A stretch of DNA of 36,697 nucleotides, taken from NCBI GenBank assembly GCA_005798445.1, contig SYJG01000143.1, positions 1-36,697 on the forward strand. The letters are read 5' to 3'. Positions 6,115-15,553 of this stretch are shown piece by piece. Every line of letters begins with the position of its first letter. The first letter of the stretch is position 1. The translations under genes were made by a program, and so were the position numbers. The stretch is from Planctomyces sp. (GTDB lineage: Bacteria > Planctomycetota > Planctomycetia > Planctomycetales > Planctomycetaceae). The notes below the pieces were generated by a model. The model saw only the letters and a list, made by a program, of their open reading frames with translations, made no database searches and was not told the DNA's origin.

Positions 6115-8220
6115 CTACGTCCCGCCAGCTTTAATCTTTGCACAAAAATCACGCCACCACTCGCTCACGCGTTCGTTTAATTGTTCAATTGGCTCATACG
6201 TCGACTCACTTGAACTCAACTCGACCCTAAAGAAACGCTCCCAGCTGTTCCTCACGCCCCTGATTAGCACCTGAGTGATCGTCTCATCGGAATACAATCT
6301 AACAAACTCTTCGAGCGAATTTGGGTCTTTGATCGATTCACTTAATTGCTCTCTTTCAACAACGAACGATTGCAGGCACATTAAAAAACACTGATTCAAT
6401 TGCATCTGGAAATTTAAATCATACGTCGGCCTCATAATCCACGCGACTGGTCTTGCGCTGGTACGCTCGTTTAGATCCGATCTCAGGCAACAGTCATCTC
6501 TAAAGCACTGCAAAAGAACACTTTCGGTCTCCAGATGTTGCCACAATCGGCATGCCCGAGGCGTTGCACGGACTCGGCAGTTATTACCTGTACTGCTCGG
6601 TCGCCTTTCTGCGTCCATATTCTCGACCAAGCCTTCTAAATGCAATTCATCAACAATCCCAATTGCTTCGGACCTCGTCCTTCCAAACCATCTTTGAAGC
6701 TCCTCAAGAAGCAACCGATAGGTTGTGGCATCTATCTCACTAGTACCACCGCTGAAAAGTCTCCTGATAAGCCGCTGGATAATTCGAGGCTTTGCTATGC
6801 TTTGGCTGAAAAGCGAATGTGGTTTCGATTCCAATAAATTAGAAATTGGAGTGCCACGTCCTGGATAAACCGGCTTACTAGAGTCGCCTTGGTTTCCATA
6901 AGCGAGAGATCTGACTACTGTGGTGCGATTAATCGCATTTCGCCCGCTTTGCTTGTACGCGTCGAGTGATGGGGGCACAGTCCCGCTCGAACGTCCGAAA
7001 TAGTCGGCAATGACTTTCGTTACGTCCACAAAGTGCCTATTTCGCAGCACTTCCCCAACAAATGACACAGCATCGGCAATACTCCTATTGGCAAGTTCTA
7101 CAAACTCCTCACCTTGGCCCGATTCTTCAAGCGAATTGCACAAAGCCACAAAAAAATCAGTGCGACTCGGAAATTCCCATACGCCAAGCCCTGCCGTGAC
7201 TCCCACAGGTACATCCTTGTAAACATTGCTAAGAACGCGAAATCGCTTCGACAAAATCTGCGTTAGAGAAGCGGCGTGAGTCATTGACACTTCTTTTGTC
7301 TGGTACCACTTATGTCCTGGGTGATTGTTGTTGCCCTTTAGGATAATAGCAGTCGCTGGACGACATGCGACTATTACAGAATACGCAATTCTAGAATCGA
7401 AGCCGACATCATTTTTAGACAATCGTATATTTGACATAAACTTCACAGCATGTGCCGTATTCTCTATCAGAGATTCAATCACTGCGGAGTTCTTGTCGTC
7501 CAGATTATCAAAGACAATCTTCACATGATCGTATCCTGCGCGATAGACGTAGTAGCAAAAGAGAACCTTCGCAAATAGCATTCCACCTTCGCGACTCATT
7601 AACTCGCGCGCAGCCTCATTGTAATCGGGTGCCGGAAGCAAGTACGCGTCGGGCACTGCAATATCGCTCTCTTCATCAAGGGCGGAGATGAACTCGAACA
7701 ACTCCTGCCAATCGGATTGCGACAATCGCGAACTCTCTTGGACCGTCTTATTGGTCGATGTCGCCCGTAATTCAAATGCATGCTTCTTTAAGTGGTCTCG
7801 TAACAACTCATTTGCGATCGTAGACGCTGCGTTCTCCCTTGAATCGGTGTCTTGATAGACCTCTCGTGGCAAGTCGAGAACATGTTTACTGCAATCTTTG
7901 TAAAGCACTTTGCATTGTTTAACGCTGGGCGATCCAGTTGCAAGGTGTTGCGTATTCCATACATTCGACTCAAGATATCTTATTAGTGTCGTTTTTCCGA
8001 TACCTGGAGGTCCGACAAAAAGGCAGATGTCCTTGGTTCTAGCCTTTGTAAACCCAATAAGTTCTTTTTCTGAATCGCGATTTGGAACATACTCCTGGTC
8101 GAACTGCTCAATTCGGCGCCTGCCTTCAAAGAGTTCTGCAAAGAATTGGGCACCGAAGCCGTCGTATACGGCGTTGAATGGTGCGGAATTGTCTCTTGGT
8201 TCGATGGTCCGGACACGCAT
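6115..8220 (-). CDS. P-loop NTPase, AAA/STAND-like, with predicted winged helix
   Basis: This 701-aa protein has no specific family that I recognise. It has a Walker A motif VGPPGIGKTTLIRYLE at residues about 66-82, a Walker B-like VKIVFDNLDDKN near 230-242, and a strand IAYSVIVACRP resembling the sensor-1 position of STAND/AAA ATPases. Residues about 470-530 (TYRLLLEELQRWFGRTRSEA then VDELHLEGLVEN) look like a winged helix of the kind that follows Orc/STAND ATPase cores. The C-terminus has no obvious domain and there is no membrane segment. A strong Shine-Dalgarno (AAAGGA, seven bases before ATG) supports the start. The gene is visibly richer in AT than its neighbours, uses different codons and stands alone, suggesting horizontal transfer. 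A defence role is possible but unproven. Confidence 0.7.
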   Translation of the reverse strand: MRVRTIEPRDNSAPFNAVYDGFGAQFFAELFEGRRRIEQFDQEYVPNRDSEKELIGFTKARTKDICLFVGPPGIGKTTLIRYLESNVWNTQHLATGSPSVKQCKVLYKDCSKHVLDLPREVYQDTDSRENAASTIANELLRDHLKKHAFELRATSTNKTVQESSRLSQSDWQELFEFISALDEESDIAVPDAYLLPAPDYNEAARELMSREGGMLFAKVLFCYYVYRAGYDHVKIVFDNLDDKNSAVIESLIENTAHAVKFMSNIRLSKNDVGFDSRIAYSVIVACRPATAIILKGNNNHPGHKWYQTKEVSMTHAASLTQILSKRFRVLSNVYKDVPVGVTAGLGVWEFPSRTDFFVALCNSLEESGQGEEFVELANRSIADAVSFVGEVLRNRHFVDVTKVIADYFGRSSGTVPPSLDAYKQSGRNAINRTTVVRSLAYGNQGDSSKPVYPGRGTPISNLLESKPHSLFSQSIAKPRIIQRLIRRLFSGGTSEIDATTYRLLLEELQRWFGRTRSEAIGIVDELHLEGLVENMDAERRPSSTGNNCRVRATPRACRLWQHLETESVLLQCFRDDCCLRSDLNERTSARPVAWIMRPTYDLNFQMQLNQCFLMCLQSFVVEREQLSESIKDPNSLEEFVRLYSDETITQVLIRGVRNSWERFFRVELSSSESTYEPIEQLNERVSEWWRDFCAKIKAGGT

Positions 8221-8465
8221 TTCGAAATCCTTTCGAATGGGCAGTGATAATTTGCCAGTGAGTATGAATGTACTCGTTCAGAAACTGGACTTCAATCGTG
8301 TCAGGCACTTCAAGATTGCCGCAACACAAGTGGCTCGCACGGGCCAACGGATTGGAGATCGCGCCGGTTATTGCCACACACAACACCTCCACTCAGGAGG
8401 GCGACGTGATCGCGATTTGAAATCCCTTGATTCGCGAATCGAAGTTGACACCGACAACAAGTGGG

Positions 8466-9878
8466 TCACACCAACTCGCGAATCGGTTCGCCATACGGGA
8501 GGACCGGGATGGGGCGGCCGGAGAAGTCGGGGAACTCGTGGCGGTGGTTGATGCCGAGGTGGTGGTAGATCGTGGCGAGCAGGTCTTGCGGGTGGAGCGG
8601 GCGTTCGGCGGGGTATTCGGCTTTCGAGTTGGTGGCTCCGACGACTTGGCCCATGCGGAGTCCTCCGCCGGCGATCAGGGCGGATTGAGCTTGCGGCCAG
8701 TGGTCTCGGCCGAGGTTGCCGGCGTTCATCGTGACGCGCGGAGTGCGGCCGAACTCGCCGACGGCGACGACGAGGATTTTCTCGTCGAGGCCGCGCTGGT
8801 GGATGTCTTCGATCAATGCCGAGAGCGCAGGGTCCATGTACTCGGCCCGCAACGTCATGCCCTTGGCCATGTCCCAACCGGGTTGTGCGTTGGCGTGGTC
8901 GTCCCAACTGAAATAGAGCGGCATGCCCAGCTTCGGAGCCAGCGCGTCGATGGTGACGACGCCCGCACCCGCCTCGGCCAAGCGTCGCGCAAGCAAACAG
9001 CTTTGGCCCCACAGATGCCGGCCGTAGCGGTCGCGGAGCTTCGGGTCTTCGCGCGTGAGATCGAATGCGTTCGCGACGGACGTGCTGGTCAGCAGTTGCA
9101 AGGCTTGTTGGTGGAAGGCTTCGAGACCTTCGTTGGGGACGCCATCAACTGCGGGAATGCGAGTCGCGGGAGTGACTCGCCTACGGTGCTGATCGAACTG
9201 CCGTGCGAGTCCGATGCGATCATCGAGCCGCGATGCGTTCAAGCCACCGTGAATCGTCAGATTGGCTGGCCGGAAGTTCTCAGCGGATGGATCGCCGGTG
9301 ACGAACGCGGAGTGACTGACTCCCAGGTACTGCGGCCGAGTCATGAACGGCTGCGTCGGAATTCCGATGTACTGCGGCAGGCCATCGGAGCGTGAGCCTC
9401 GAAGGCGACTGGCGATCATGCCGAGATCGGGATGCTCCGACTTCGCCGTCGAAGTCGGATCGGCGATGCTCGGCGTTTTACCGGTGAGCACTTCAATCGA
9501 ACCGTCGTTGTGCGACGCCATCTCGTGATGCAGCGATCGGATCAGCGAGTAGCGATCCGCGATCTTTGCAAGCTGCGGGAACAACTCACAAATCTCAATC
9601 CCCGGCACCGAGGTCGCGATCGGCCGAAACGGCCCGCGATATTCCGAGGGCGCGTTCGGCTTCGGATCAAACGTCTCAATCTGGCTCGGCCCACCCCACA
9701 TCCAAAACAGAATGACCGACGTCGGTAGTTCGCCGGTCGAGTTCATTCCAGCCGCAGCACGAGCGGCCAAGAGGTCCGCCAAACTCAAGCCTCCCAAGGC
9801 CGAAACCCCGACACGCAGAAAATCACGGCGAGTCCGTAGTGCGTGGCAGGACTTTTTCGTCCTCGAGGCAGAGTTCAT
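8466..9878 (-). CDS. DUF1501 domain protein, Tat-exported
   Basis: This 470-aa protein is of a type very abundant in planctomycetes. It begins with a twin-arginine signal (TRRDFLRVGVSALGGLSLAD), indicating export in the folded state. The body has the alkaline-phosphatase/sulfatase-like fold of DUF1501: SVILFWMWGGPSQIETFDPK, RSLHHEMASHNDGS, then GVVTIDALAPK ... FSWDDHAN and VAVGEFGRTPRV, GRDHWPQAQSALIAGGGLRM. Such genes usually sit beside DUF1549/DUF1553 cytochrome-like genes, but none is adjacent here. The substrate is unknown. The ATG is preceded by GGAG seven bases upstream. No neighbour suggests an operon; the ATPase gene begins 245 bases downstream on the same strand. Confidence 0.9.
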   Translation of the reverse strand: MNSASRTKKSCHALRTRRDFLRVGVSALGGLSLADLLAARAAAGMNSTGELPTSVILFWMWGGPSQIETFDPKPNAPSEYRGPFRPIATSVPGIEICELFPQLAKIADRYSLIRSLHHEMASHNDGSIEVLTGKTPSIADPTSTAKSEHPDLGMIASRLRGSRSDGLPQYIGIPTQPFMTRPQYLGVSHSAFVTGDPSAENFRPANLTIHGGLNASRLDDRIGLARQFDQHRRRVTPATRIPAVDGVPNEGLEAFHQQALQLLTSTSVANAFDLTREDPKLRDRYGRHLWGQSCLLARRLAEAGAGVVTIDALAPKLGMPLYFSWDDHANAQPGWDMAKGMTLRAEYMDPALSALIEDIHQRGLDEKILVVAVGEFGRTPRVTMNAGNLGRDHWPQAQSALIAGGGLRMGQVVGATNSKAEYPAERPLHPQDLLATIYHHLGINHRHEFPDFSGRPIPVLPYGEPIRELV

Positions 9879-9993
9879 TTGGATTCTCCGTCGTAGCGTT
9901 CAAGGCCGCATCACAGTAATCGCTCGATCTCATGGTGGGGAAGACTGTCACTGAATTTGCGTGAATCTCAGCCTTGCGGTGGTTCAACGCCAA

Positions 9994-10025
9994 AAGCCAG
10001 CTCTCGGAACAGCGAGAGCTGGCTT
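9994..10025. repeat. 13-bp perfect stem-loop
   Basis: The stem AAGCCAGCTCTCG pairs perfectly with 10013-10025 around the loop GAACAG. It lies between the end of the secretin-like gene and the start of the DUF1501 gene, both on the minus strand. It may stop or slow transcription leaving the secretin-like gene, but no T-run follows on that strand, so a Rho-independent terminator is not supported. Confidence 0.6.
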
Positions 10026-10070
10026 CTGGGACTCCTGTCGTCAGTGATTCATCCACCTATGCTCTGCCGA

Positions 10071-13000
10071 TCATTTTGCCTTCCGGGACGCTGCCGGAGC
10101 GACGGGGCGGGGAGCGGTCTTTTGGTAGCTCATCCGCTGAATCACTTCGGGGGCGATCGGAGCGGGTTCGGTGAACTCCACCGCAGGATTCTCCGGAAGC
10201 AATCTGGGGGCTCGCGGTGCTGATTGCTGCTGGGCACTGGCCGGTGTGGCCGCAGCGCGAGCCGGAGAACGAACCGAAGCAGGAGCCGGAGGAACTCCAA
10301 CCGGCTTTGGTGGGCAGTCCTGAGCAGGTTTCGGGCACTCTCCACGAATCATCGCGTCGATTTGATCATCGAGCCTGACGTTGAGTGTCCTCAACAGAGC
10401 GTTCTCTTTCTGGAATTCCCCGTATCCGTCCGCAGCAATCTGTTGATGGTCGAGATACGCCTGACTGGCCGGGCGCAGGCCCAGGAGATCTTGAATCGTC
10501 GGGTAGATCGTGGCTTGCCCGATAATGATGTTCTTCTGAATGGACTTCTTGGCCTGCGGCAGTGGGCGGAACAAGACTCCCGCGACAGGCACGTCTTCCA
10601 GCAATGGCACACCGCGTGAGTTGCGGGCCGCCTTTAGCGCGACTTCGTAACGGCTGATCTCACGCCATTCGAGGTTGCCCAGTTGCACTTCCGTGTTGAC
10701 GAAGTGACGCTTGACTCGGCCCAAGCCGCGTTCGTCCGGTCGCGTCGGTTCCAGTAGATCGGTCGTGTAGAGGTAGTTGAAATCGAATGCGACCGATTGT
10801 CCGTCGGGCTGGATCACGGGACGGACTTCGTAGCCCGTCCCGGTCTCGAATTTGTAGATCGCCGGATTTGGGATCAGTTTCTCCAATTCGGTGCCGAACT
10901 TCGGCGGCACGGCCGCGTCGGCATACAAGAGTTGCTGTTGATCGGCGGAATTCAAGCCATTCAGCACGCTCTTCACGGTGCCATCCGCGACTCCTCCGCC
11001 GATTGACTGGCCGGCGAACATCTTGGCCAGCGTCCCGAATTCCGGATCGGCCAACAGCGGGCCAAGATCTTTGTGCAACGCATACGCGGCCTTGAGTGCC
11101 TCGGCGATGGCGATGTCACGCTTGGGGAGATCGAATTCAAAACTGGCCTGCGGCGAGACCTTCGCAAAAGCGCGGTTGTTGGTGAGGATCGTCGTCCGCT
11201 CGATCTGCGACATTTCGACGTCCCATTCCTGAGCCGCTTTGCGGACTCGCTCCAACGCAGGGTCGTAGAACTGCGCGTAAACATCGTCTTCCATCGCCAC
11301 CACGATCTGCTTGATGATCTTGTCGATGGCTGCTTTTTGCCCGCGAAGCGCATCTTGCGAATCGAGGTGCTGTTCTTCCAAAGTCGCGATTTGCTCATCG
11401 AGATAGGCTCGCTGCACTTCCGACAGCGTTGGCCGGCCGCCGTCTTTCATTCGACTGACAAGAGCTCGTTTCTGGACCAAAGCATCACGCCGATAGTGCA
11501 GTCCCAGATCCAGTGACATGCCTTGCACGAGCTTCACGACCGAGCGTTGAAAGGCATTGAGCCGATCACTGTCATTGCCATCCATCGAGCAGACGGTTCG
11601 CTCAAAGATCCCTTTGACCGCTTGGAATTTGTACTTCCTGTTACCGTCCTCGAAGACTTTGATTCGGCCTTTGTTGGCATCGCCCCACCAGCGTGGATCG
11701 TAGCTCTTGTGTGCTCCGGTGGTCACGATCCACTGGCCCTCTCGCTGCGGCAACTCGCACTGAATGTACTGGTCAAACCGTTCCAGGATCGCGTTCCGGT
11801 GCGTTCCCTTCGCCAGCCCCGTCAGCAGGAACGCTTCGGCCAACGTCAGCGAATCGTTCGAGTTCATAGACAGCAGCTTGTTGAGCGGATCGAGGAGCGA
11901 CAGTGTTTCGTCCACATCACGGAGTTCCTCCACGAAGTCCGCCCCAAAGAAGGCGTGCAGATACCGTTGCCAGCGGAGCCGTTTCAAATGGGGATTCGAC
12001 AGCGCGGGGTCGTGGCTATTCAGCCTGTTCTCAGTCTCTGCCGCGAAGCTTCTGGTAGGATCTGCGGAAGGATCCTTCGAAGAGTGGTTCGCAGCGGCTT
12101 CATGAGCGACTTCCTGCACCGCACGAAGGAAGAATTGCCCGGCTGCGGCGGTCAGGAAGCGTCCCCGGCTGATGTTGCCCTCCACTCGCTTGAGCGTGTT
12201 TTCCATCCGTGAGCCGTTCTCGCCGTTGACCTGCACCGTCATCACGCCGATTTTCACTTGTCCCACCGGATGATCGATCTGGTTGATCATCTCCCGGACT
12301 TTGACCATTCCCTTGCGTGGTCCGCGCAGATGCAGCACCCCTTCGCCGATCACACTGATGGAGACCTGCGAAACGGGATCGACATTGTTCCGGTCGCCAG
12401 GGACGTAGGTATCCGGGTCGGTCTTTGCCGCCGTGACTTCGCGCCGGAATTGATCCTTCGCCGCGAGCTGTTCCTCATCTTCCGCCTTGCGGGCGTCATT
12501 CTGCTTGGCGGCAACCAATGTTGTCTGAGTTTGAACGTCTGCAACTTGAGTCGTGATCGACTGCTTGAGGAGTTCCACGGCCGAGGTCGCAGTGGCTTGC
12601 ATGTTTTCAGCGCCGGTCGCAGCTTTGACCTGCGTATAGAGCGCGTCCCGTTCTTTCTCCTTCTCAATCTTTTTGTCCTGCAAATCCTTCTTTTTGTTTG
12701 CGTCAGTTTCTTTCGCTGCCTGTTCCCCCAATGCAATGGCCTCCTTGTTGAGCAGGTCTCCCTGTTGTTTAGCATTGAGCACATTTCGTAACACGTTGAC
12801 CGACGCCGCGAGCTTGGTTTCTTTGACTCGCAGTTCGCTGGCCGCTTGCTCGGCTTCGAACTCCTTCTGTCGTCGGTCGAGGCGTTCCTCTTCGAACTTC
12901 GTCCGCGACTTCTCGGCCGCTTGTTCGGCGACGGTCACCGCCGGGCCGTTGTACGACTTCACGCGGCGATTGATGATCTGAGCCACGCGATGTGCGTCGC

Positions 13001-13889
13001 GGAAGTAATACAACTCGACGCGAGCCGCGATGACCTCATTCGAACGATCAGGCTGCTGACCGGATTGCAAATCTTTGGGATTGGGACCGACATCCAAGAA
13101 CTGAGGGAAATCGACCGGCGGCCCTTTGGAGCCATCGCCGACTCCCCGCACAATCGACGCCGCAACCACTGGTGCGGGAGCTGGAGTGGACGTGGCGACG
13201 GGGAAATCGATGGTGCGAACGATGTTGTCACTCCCCTTCACGAGCAACTTGACTCGCTTGTCTTGCTCCAGACGCGTGTAGAAGAGGTAGTTGAAGTGGT
13301 CATCTTTCTCAAATGGAATGTCATTGATCTTGAGGATCTCATCGTTGACTCGAATGTTCGCTTCAGAGACTCGGCTCGTGACGCTTTTGACCGTTCGGGT
13401 CGTGTCTCCAGCTTTCATTGAATCAAGACCAAGCCCCTGATCAACGAGGTACTGTTTGGCATAATTGATATCGACCACCACGACGAACGTACCGGGCATT
13501 TTGTCGACAACGAGCTTCGCACTCTTTCCCTCGACAACACTCTTCAGAGCGACAAGCAAGCCCGTTTTGTCGCTCCAAGTATGTTCGTTGATTTGTTTGA
13601 TGAACCAATCCTTCTCTAAGCCAGCCACCTCTGCGGCAACCTTCGGAGGTGCCGCAATTTTGACCATATTCTTAGTGCCGGAGGTGGCGGCGTCGTCGTA
13701 CGTTAACGACTCGATCCCGTAGGACTTCAGCCGGTTTTCCGTTGGCTTGAGCGCCTCCTCAGCGGCGCTCGCCGACATGGAGCAACTCGCCAAAGCCGCC
13801 GTGACCAACAGTGTTGTGGCGGGCGTCCAGGTCAAGCAAAACGATGTGGCCGTCAGCACGAATCGTTTGAGGGGGACATCGATTTTCAT
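10071..13889 (-). CDS. Large exported secretin-like protein with coiled coils
   Basis: This is a 1272-aa protein starting at the ATG at 13889 (AAGGA eight bases upstream); a longer open frame exists but would overlap the upstream gene. Residues 1-43 are a signal peptide ending SASAAEE. Residues about 165-200 look PDZ-like (RVNDEILKINDIPFEK). Residues about 315-485 are a long charged coiled coil. Residues about 505-550 resemble a small secretin N-type domain (SVIGEGVLHLRGPRKGMVKV, QIDHPVGQVKIGVMTVQV). A second helical stretch is near 810-855. Residues about 1010-1140 carry a secretin-like end: TEVQLGNLEWREISRYEVAL, GVPLLEDVPVAGVLFRPL, KNIIIGQATIYPT. The tail is Pro/Ala-rich. It is probably an outer-membrane or periplasmic assembly protein related to type II/IV secretins. 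No other secretion gene is adjacent. The secretin relation is by motif and is moderately sure. Confidence 0.68.
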   Translation of the reverse strand: MKIDVPLKRFVLTATSFCLTWTPATTLLVTAALASCSMSASAAEEALKPTENRLKSYGIESLTYDDAATSGTKNMVKIAAPPKVAAEVAGLEKDWFIKQINEHTWSDKTGLLVALKSVVEGKSAKLVVDKMPGTFVVVVDINYAKQYLVDQGLGLDSMKAGDTTRTVKSVTSRVSEANIRVNDEILKINDIPFEKDDHFNYLFYTRLEQDKRVKLLVKGSDNIVRTIDFPVATSTPAPAPVVAASIVRGVGDGSKGPPVDFPQFLDVGPNPKDLQSGQQPDRSNEVIAARVELYYFRDAHRVAQIINRRVKSYNGPAVTVAEQAAEKSRTKFEEERLDRRQKEFEAEQAASELRVKETKLAASVNVLRNVLNAKQQGDLLNKEAIALGEQAAKETDANKKKDLQDKKIEKEKERDALYTQVKAATGAENMQATATSAVELLKQSITTQVADVQTQTTLVAAKQNDARKAEDEEQLAAKDQFRREVTAAKTDPDTYVPGDRNNVDPVSQVSISVIGEGVLHLRGPRKGMVKVREMINQIDHPVGQVKIGVMTVQVNGENGSRMENTLKRVEGNISRGRFLTAAAGQFFLRAVQEVAHEAAANHSSKDPSADPTRSFAAETENRLNSHDPALSNPHLKRLRWQRYLHAFFGADFVEELRDVDETLSLLDPLNKLLSMNSNDSLTLAEAFLLTGLAKGTHRNAILERFDQYIQCELPQREGQWIVTTGAHKSYDPRWWGDANKGRIKVFEDGNRKYKFQAVKGIFERTVCSMDGNDSDRLNAFQRSVVKLVQGMSLDLGLHYRRDALVQKRALVSRMKDGGRPTLSEVQRAYLDEQIATLEEQHLDSQDALRGQKAAIDKIIKQIVVAMEDDVYAQFYDPALERVRKAAQEWDVEMSQIERTTILTNNRAFAKVSPQASFEFDLPKRDIAIAEALKAAYALHKDLGPLLADPEFGTLAKMFAGQSIGGGVADGTVKSVLNGLNSADQQQLLYADAAVPPKFGTELEKLIPNPAIYKFETGTGYEVRPVIQPDGQSVAFDFNYLYTTDLLEPTRPDERGLGRVKRHFVNTEVQLGNLEWREISRYEVALKAARNSRGVPLLEDVPVAGVLFRPLPQAKKSIQKNIIIGQATIYPTIQDLLGLRPASQAYLDHQQIAADGYGEFQKENALLRTLNVRLDDQIDAMIRGECPKPAQDCPPKPVGVPPAPASVRSPARAAATPASAQQQSAPRAPRLLPENPAVEFTEPAPIAPEVIQRMSYQKTAPRPVAPAASRKAK

Positions 13890-14020
13890 TGGAACCATCC
13901 TTGGGAATGAGTGGTCGCAAAACCCGGTTCCGATAGTGGAACGCAGGAAATGAACAAGGTCCGATCGTCGTCCTGACAATCGGTGTCGTCGCATGAACGG
14001 TCGCGCGGTTTCGTCAGTCG

Positions 14021-15316
14021 TTAGCGTCGGAGGTCTTTGGGGAGACTGGTGCTCAACTTCGAGGATTGTCGCAGCGTGTTGGGAATCCGCGACTCTTTGC
14101 TTTGCAGCAAGTCGGAAGTTCCCGGTAAACGGGACGCCAGCGAAAGCGGGCCGCCGGCTCCGATGTTGAGCAGACTGCCGATCGCGTTGCTGGTTCCGCC
14201 GGGGCCGGACTTCTCTGGCTTGCGAAGTTCCTTGGCCTCGATCCGGTGTCGCAGCTTTTCGTAGGGATTGCAGTGATGGTGGTAGTCCACCTCGCAACAT
14301 CCTGAATTGCAGAACCGCAACTCCACATGGACATCCGGAAAATAGTACCGAATGGAGTCGTCTTCGTATTCGATGAGTGGCGCGCCGGTCGGCATGTTGA
14401 TTCGGGCGGAGACCTGGCATCCCGATTTCGGATGCGTCACTTGGACGATCGTGGGGCCGCCTTTGAATTTCGGACCTTGGAAGACGCGATCACCGTTGTA
14501 GTAGTAAGTATGCAGGATGACGGTCGGCTCGCGCAACGGACCGCCTCCTTCGCGGACGATGTCCAGTTCCTGATATCCCTTGGGGGGCAGGCCGTTTTCC
14601 AACACCGTGGTGACGACTTCATCGGCGGTCGGCGAGTATTTGGGGGTCGGGCCAGCGGCCGTGGTCAGGGCTTGTTCGACCAGCCCGATCTCGCGAAACA
14701 CCGCGACGATTTCGGTTTCATCCTGCAACTTCAGCGCAATCTGCTGAGCTTCATGCAGCGTCCACCACGCTTGCTGATTTTGGCCCGACGCCAATTCGGC
14801 TTTCGCCAGGAGGACCAGGGTCCGAGCCTGTTCGGCCGCGGCGGCAGGGTCAATCGTGAGCGCCGCTTTCCGGGCGCTGGTGGTGGTTGCACTGTCACTC
14901 GCGAAGATTCGGGCCAACCGTTTCAACAGAGACGTTTTCGCCTCGCCGGGCGGGAGCGCACCAGCGTCGCGAATCAACTGCTGAGCCTGCTCTTCTTGGC
15001 GAAGCTGATCTTGCTCCTTGAGCACCGCTTCCGCGCTGGCGGCAATCCTTTTGGCATCAGCAATCGGATCTGGCGCCGGCTCCGGTTCCGGCTTTGGCGT
15101 CAGTTTCGGCAGAATTGACTTGACCGTTTTGGCCTCCGGCACGGCAACCGCTGGTTGCGGCGCTTGGGCGTTCGCCAATTCGGGAAACTGTGACGAAGCC
15201 AAAAGCGCGAAGGTCAGGCTGCCGGATTGAAGCTGTTCACGAAGACGCTGCCGACTCCTGGAAGAATCTCGTCGTTTTCGTGGGGGCTGCGATAAATCGT
15301 CAAGAAGGTGTCGCAT
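14021..15316 (-). CDS. Exported protein of unknown function preceding the secretin-like gene
   Basis: This is a 431-aa protein. The start at 15316 is chosen because GGAGG lies five bases upstream; the open frame continues further but without such a site. The N-terminus is arginine-rich, then has a hydrophobic stretch (SLTFALLASS) and ANAQAPQ, consistent with a signal peptide. A Pro/Glu-rich segment (about 70-85) precedes an alanine-rich helical region with TPR-like spacing (LVLLAKAELASGQNQQAWWT). The C-terminal half is beta-rich (GYQELDIVREGG, VILHTYYYNGDRVFQGPKFK) and has a cluster SGCCEVDYHHHCNP near 340-352 that could bind metal. It ends 131 bases before the secretin-like gene on the same strand, so the two may be co-transcribed partners at the envelope. 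I do not recognise the family. Confidence 0.65.
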   Translation of the reverse strand: MRHLLDDLSQPPRKRRDSSRSRQRLREQLQSGSLTFALLASSQFPELANAQAPQPAVAVPEAKTVKSILPKLTPKPEPEPAPDPIADAKRIAASAEAVLKEQDQLRQEEQAQQLIRDAGALPPGEAKTSLLKRLARIFASDSATTTSARKAALTIDPAAAAEQARTLVLLAKAELASGQNQQAWWTLHEAQQIALKLQDETEIVAVFREIGLVEQALTTAAGPTPKYSPTADEVVTTVLENGLPPKGYQELDIVREGGGPLREPTVILHTYYYNGDRVFQGPKFKGGPTIVQVTHPKSGCQVSARINMPTGAPLIEYEDDSIRYYFPDVHVELRFCNSGCCEVDYHHHCNPYEKLRHRIEAKELRKPEKSGPGGTSNAIGSLLNIGAGGPLSLASRLPGTSDLLQSKESRIPNTLRQSSKLSTSLPKDLRR

Positions 15317-15553
15317 AAAGACCTCCGTGGTGCGATCCAGTGAGAGAGTCCACTCAGAAAGTTCCTCCGGAACCCCCTGATGCGCCCTATTCATCGACTG
15401 TACATAACTTGCGAATGACGATGTTTTCGGGGAAGTTCTTAGGCGGCTGGCTCCGCGCCAGGCTGAAGCCCTACAGATTGCCGACATGAACTGCTTGGAT
15501 GCTCCCGTCTTGACCAGAATTCCACTCAGCAATGGGATCGCGGAGCCGATCGC

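Noticed and set aside
8126-8392. 88-codon minus-strand ORF overlapping the ATPase start
   Set aside because: It overlaps the ATPase gene out of frame, has no good ribosome-binding site, and the ATPase start itself has a strong one.
13890-14420. N-terminal extension of the secretin-like ORF
   Set aside because: It overlaps the upstream gene out of frame, and a signal peptide with a good ribosome-binding site begins at 13889.
15428-15480. Possible further dispersed repeat (GGCTTCAGCCTGGCGCGGAGCC on the minus strand, given here only as a word cluster)
   Set aside because: Only weak partial self-complementarity and no second arm within the intergenic space; not listed as an element.
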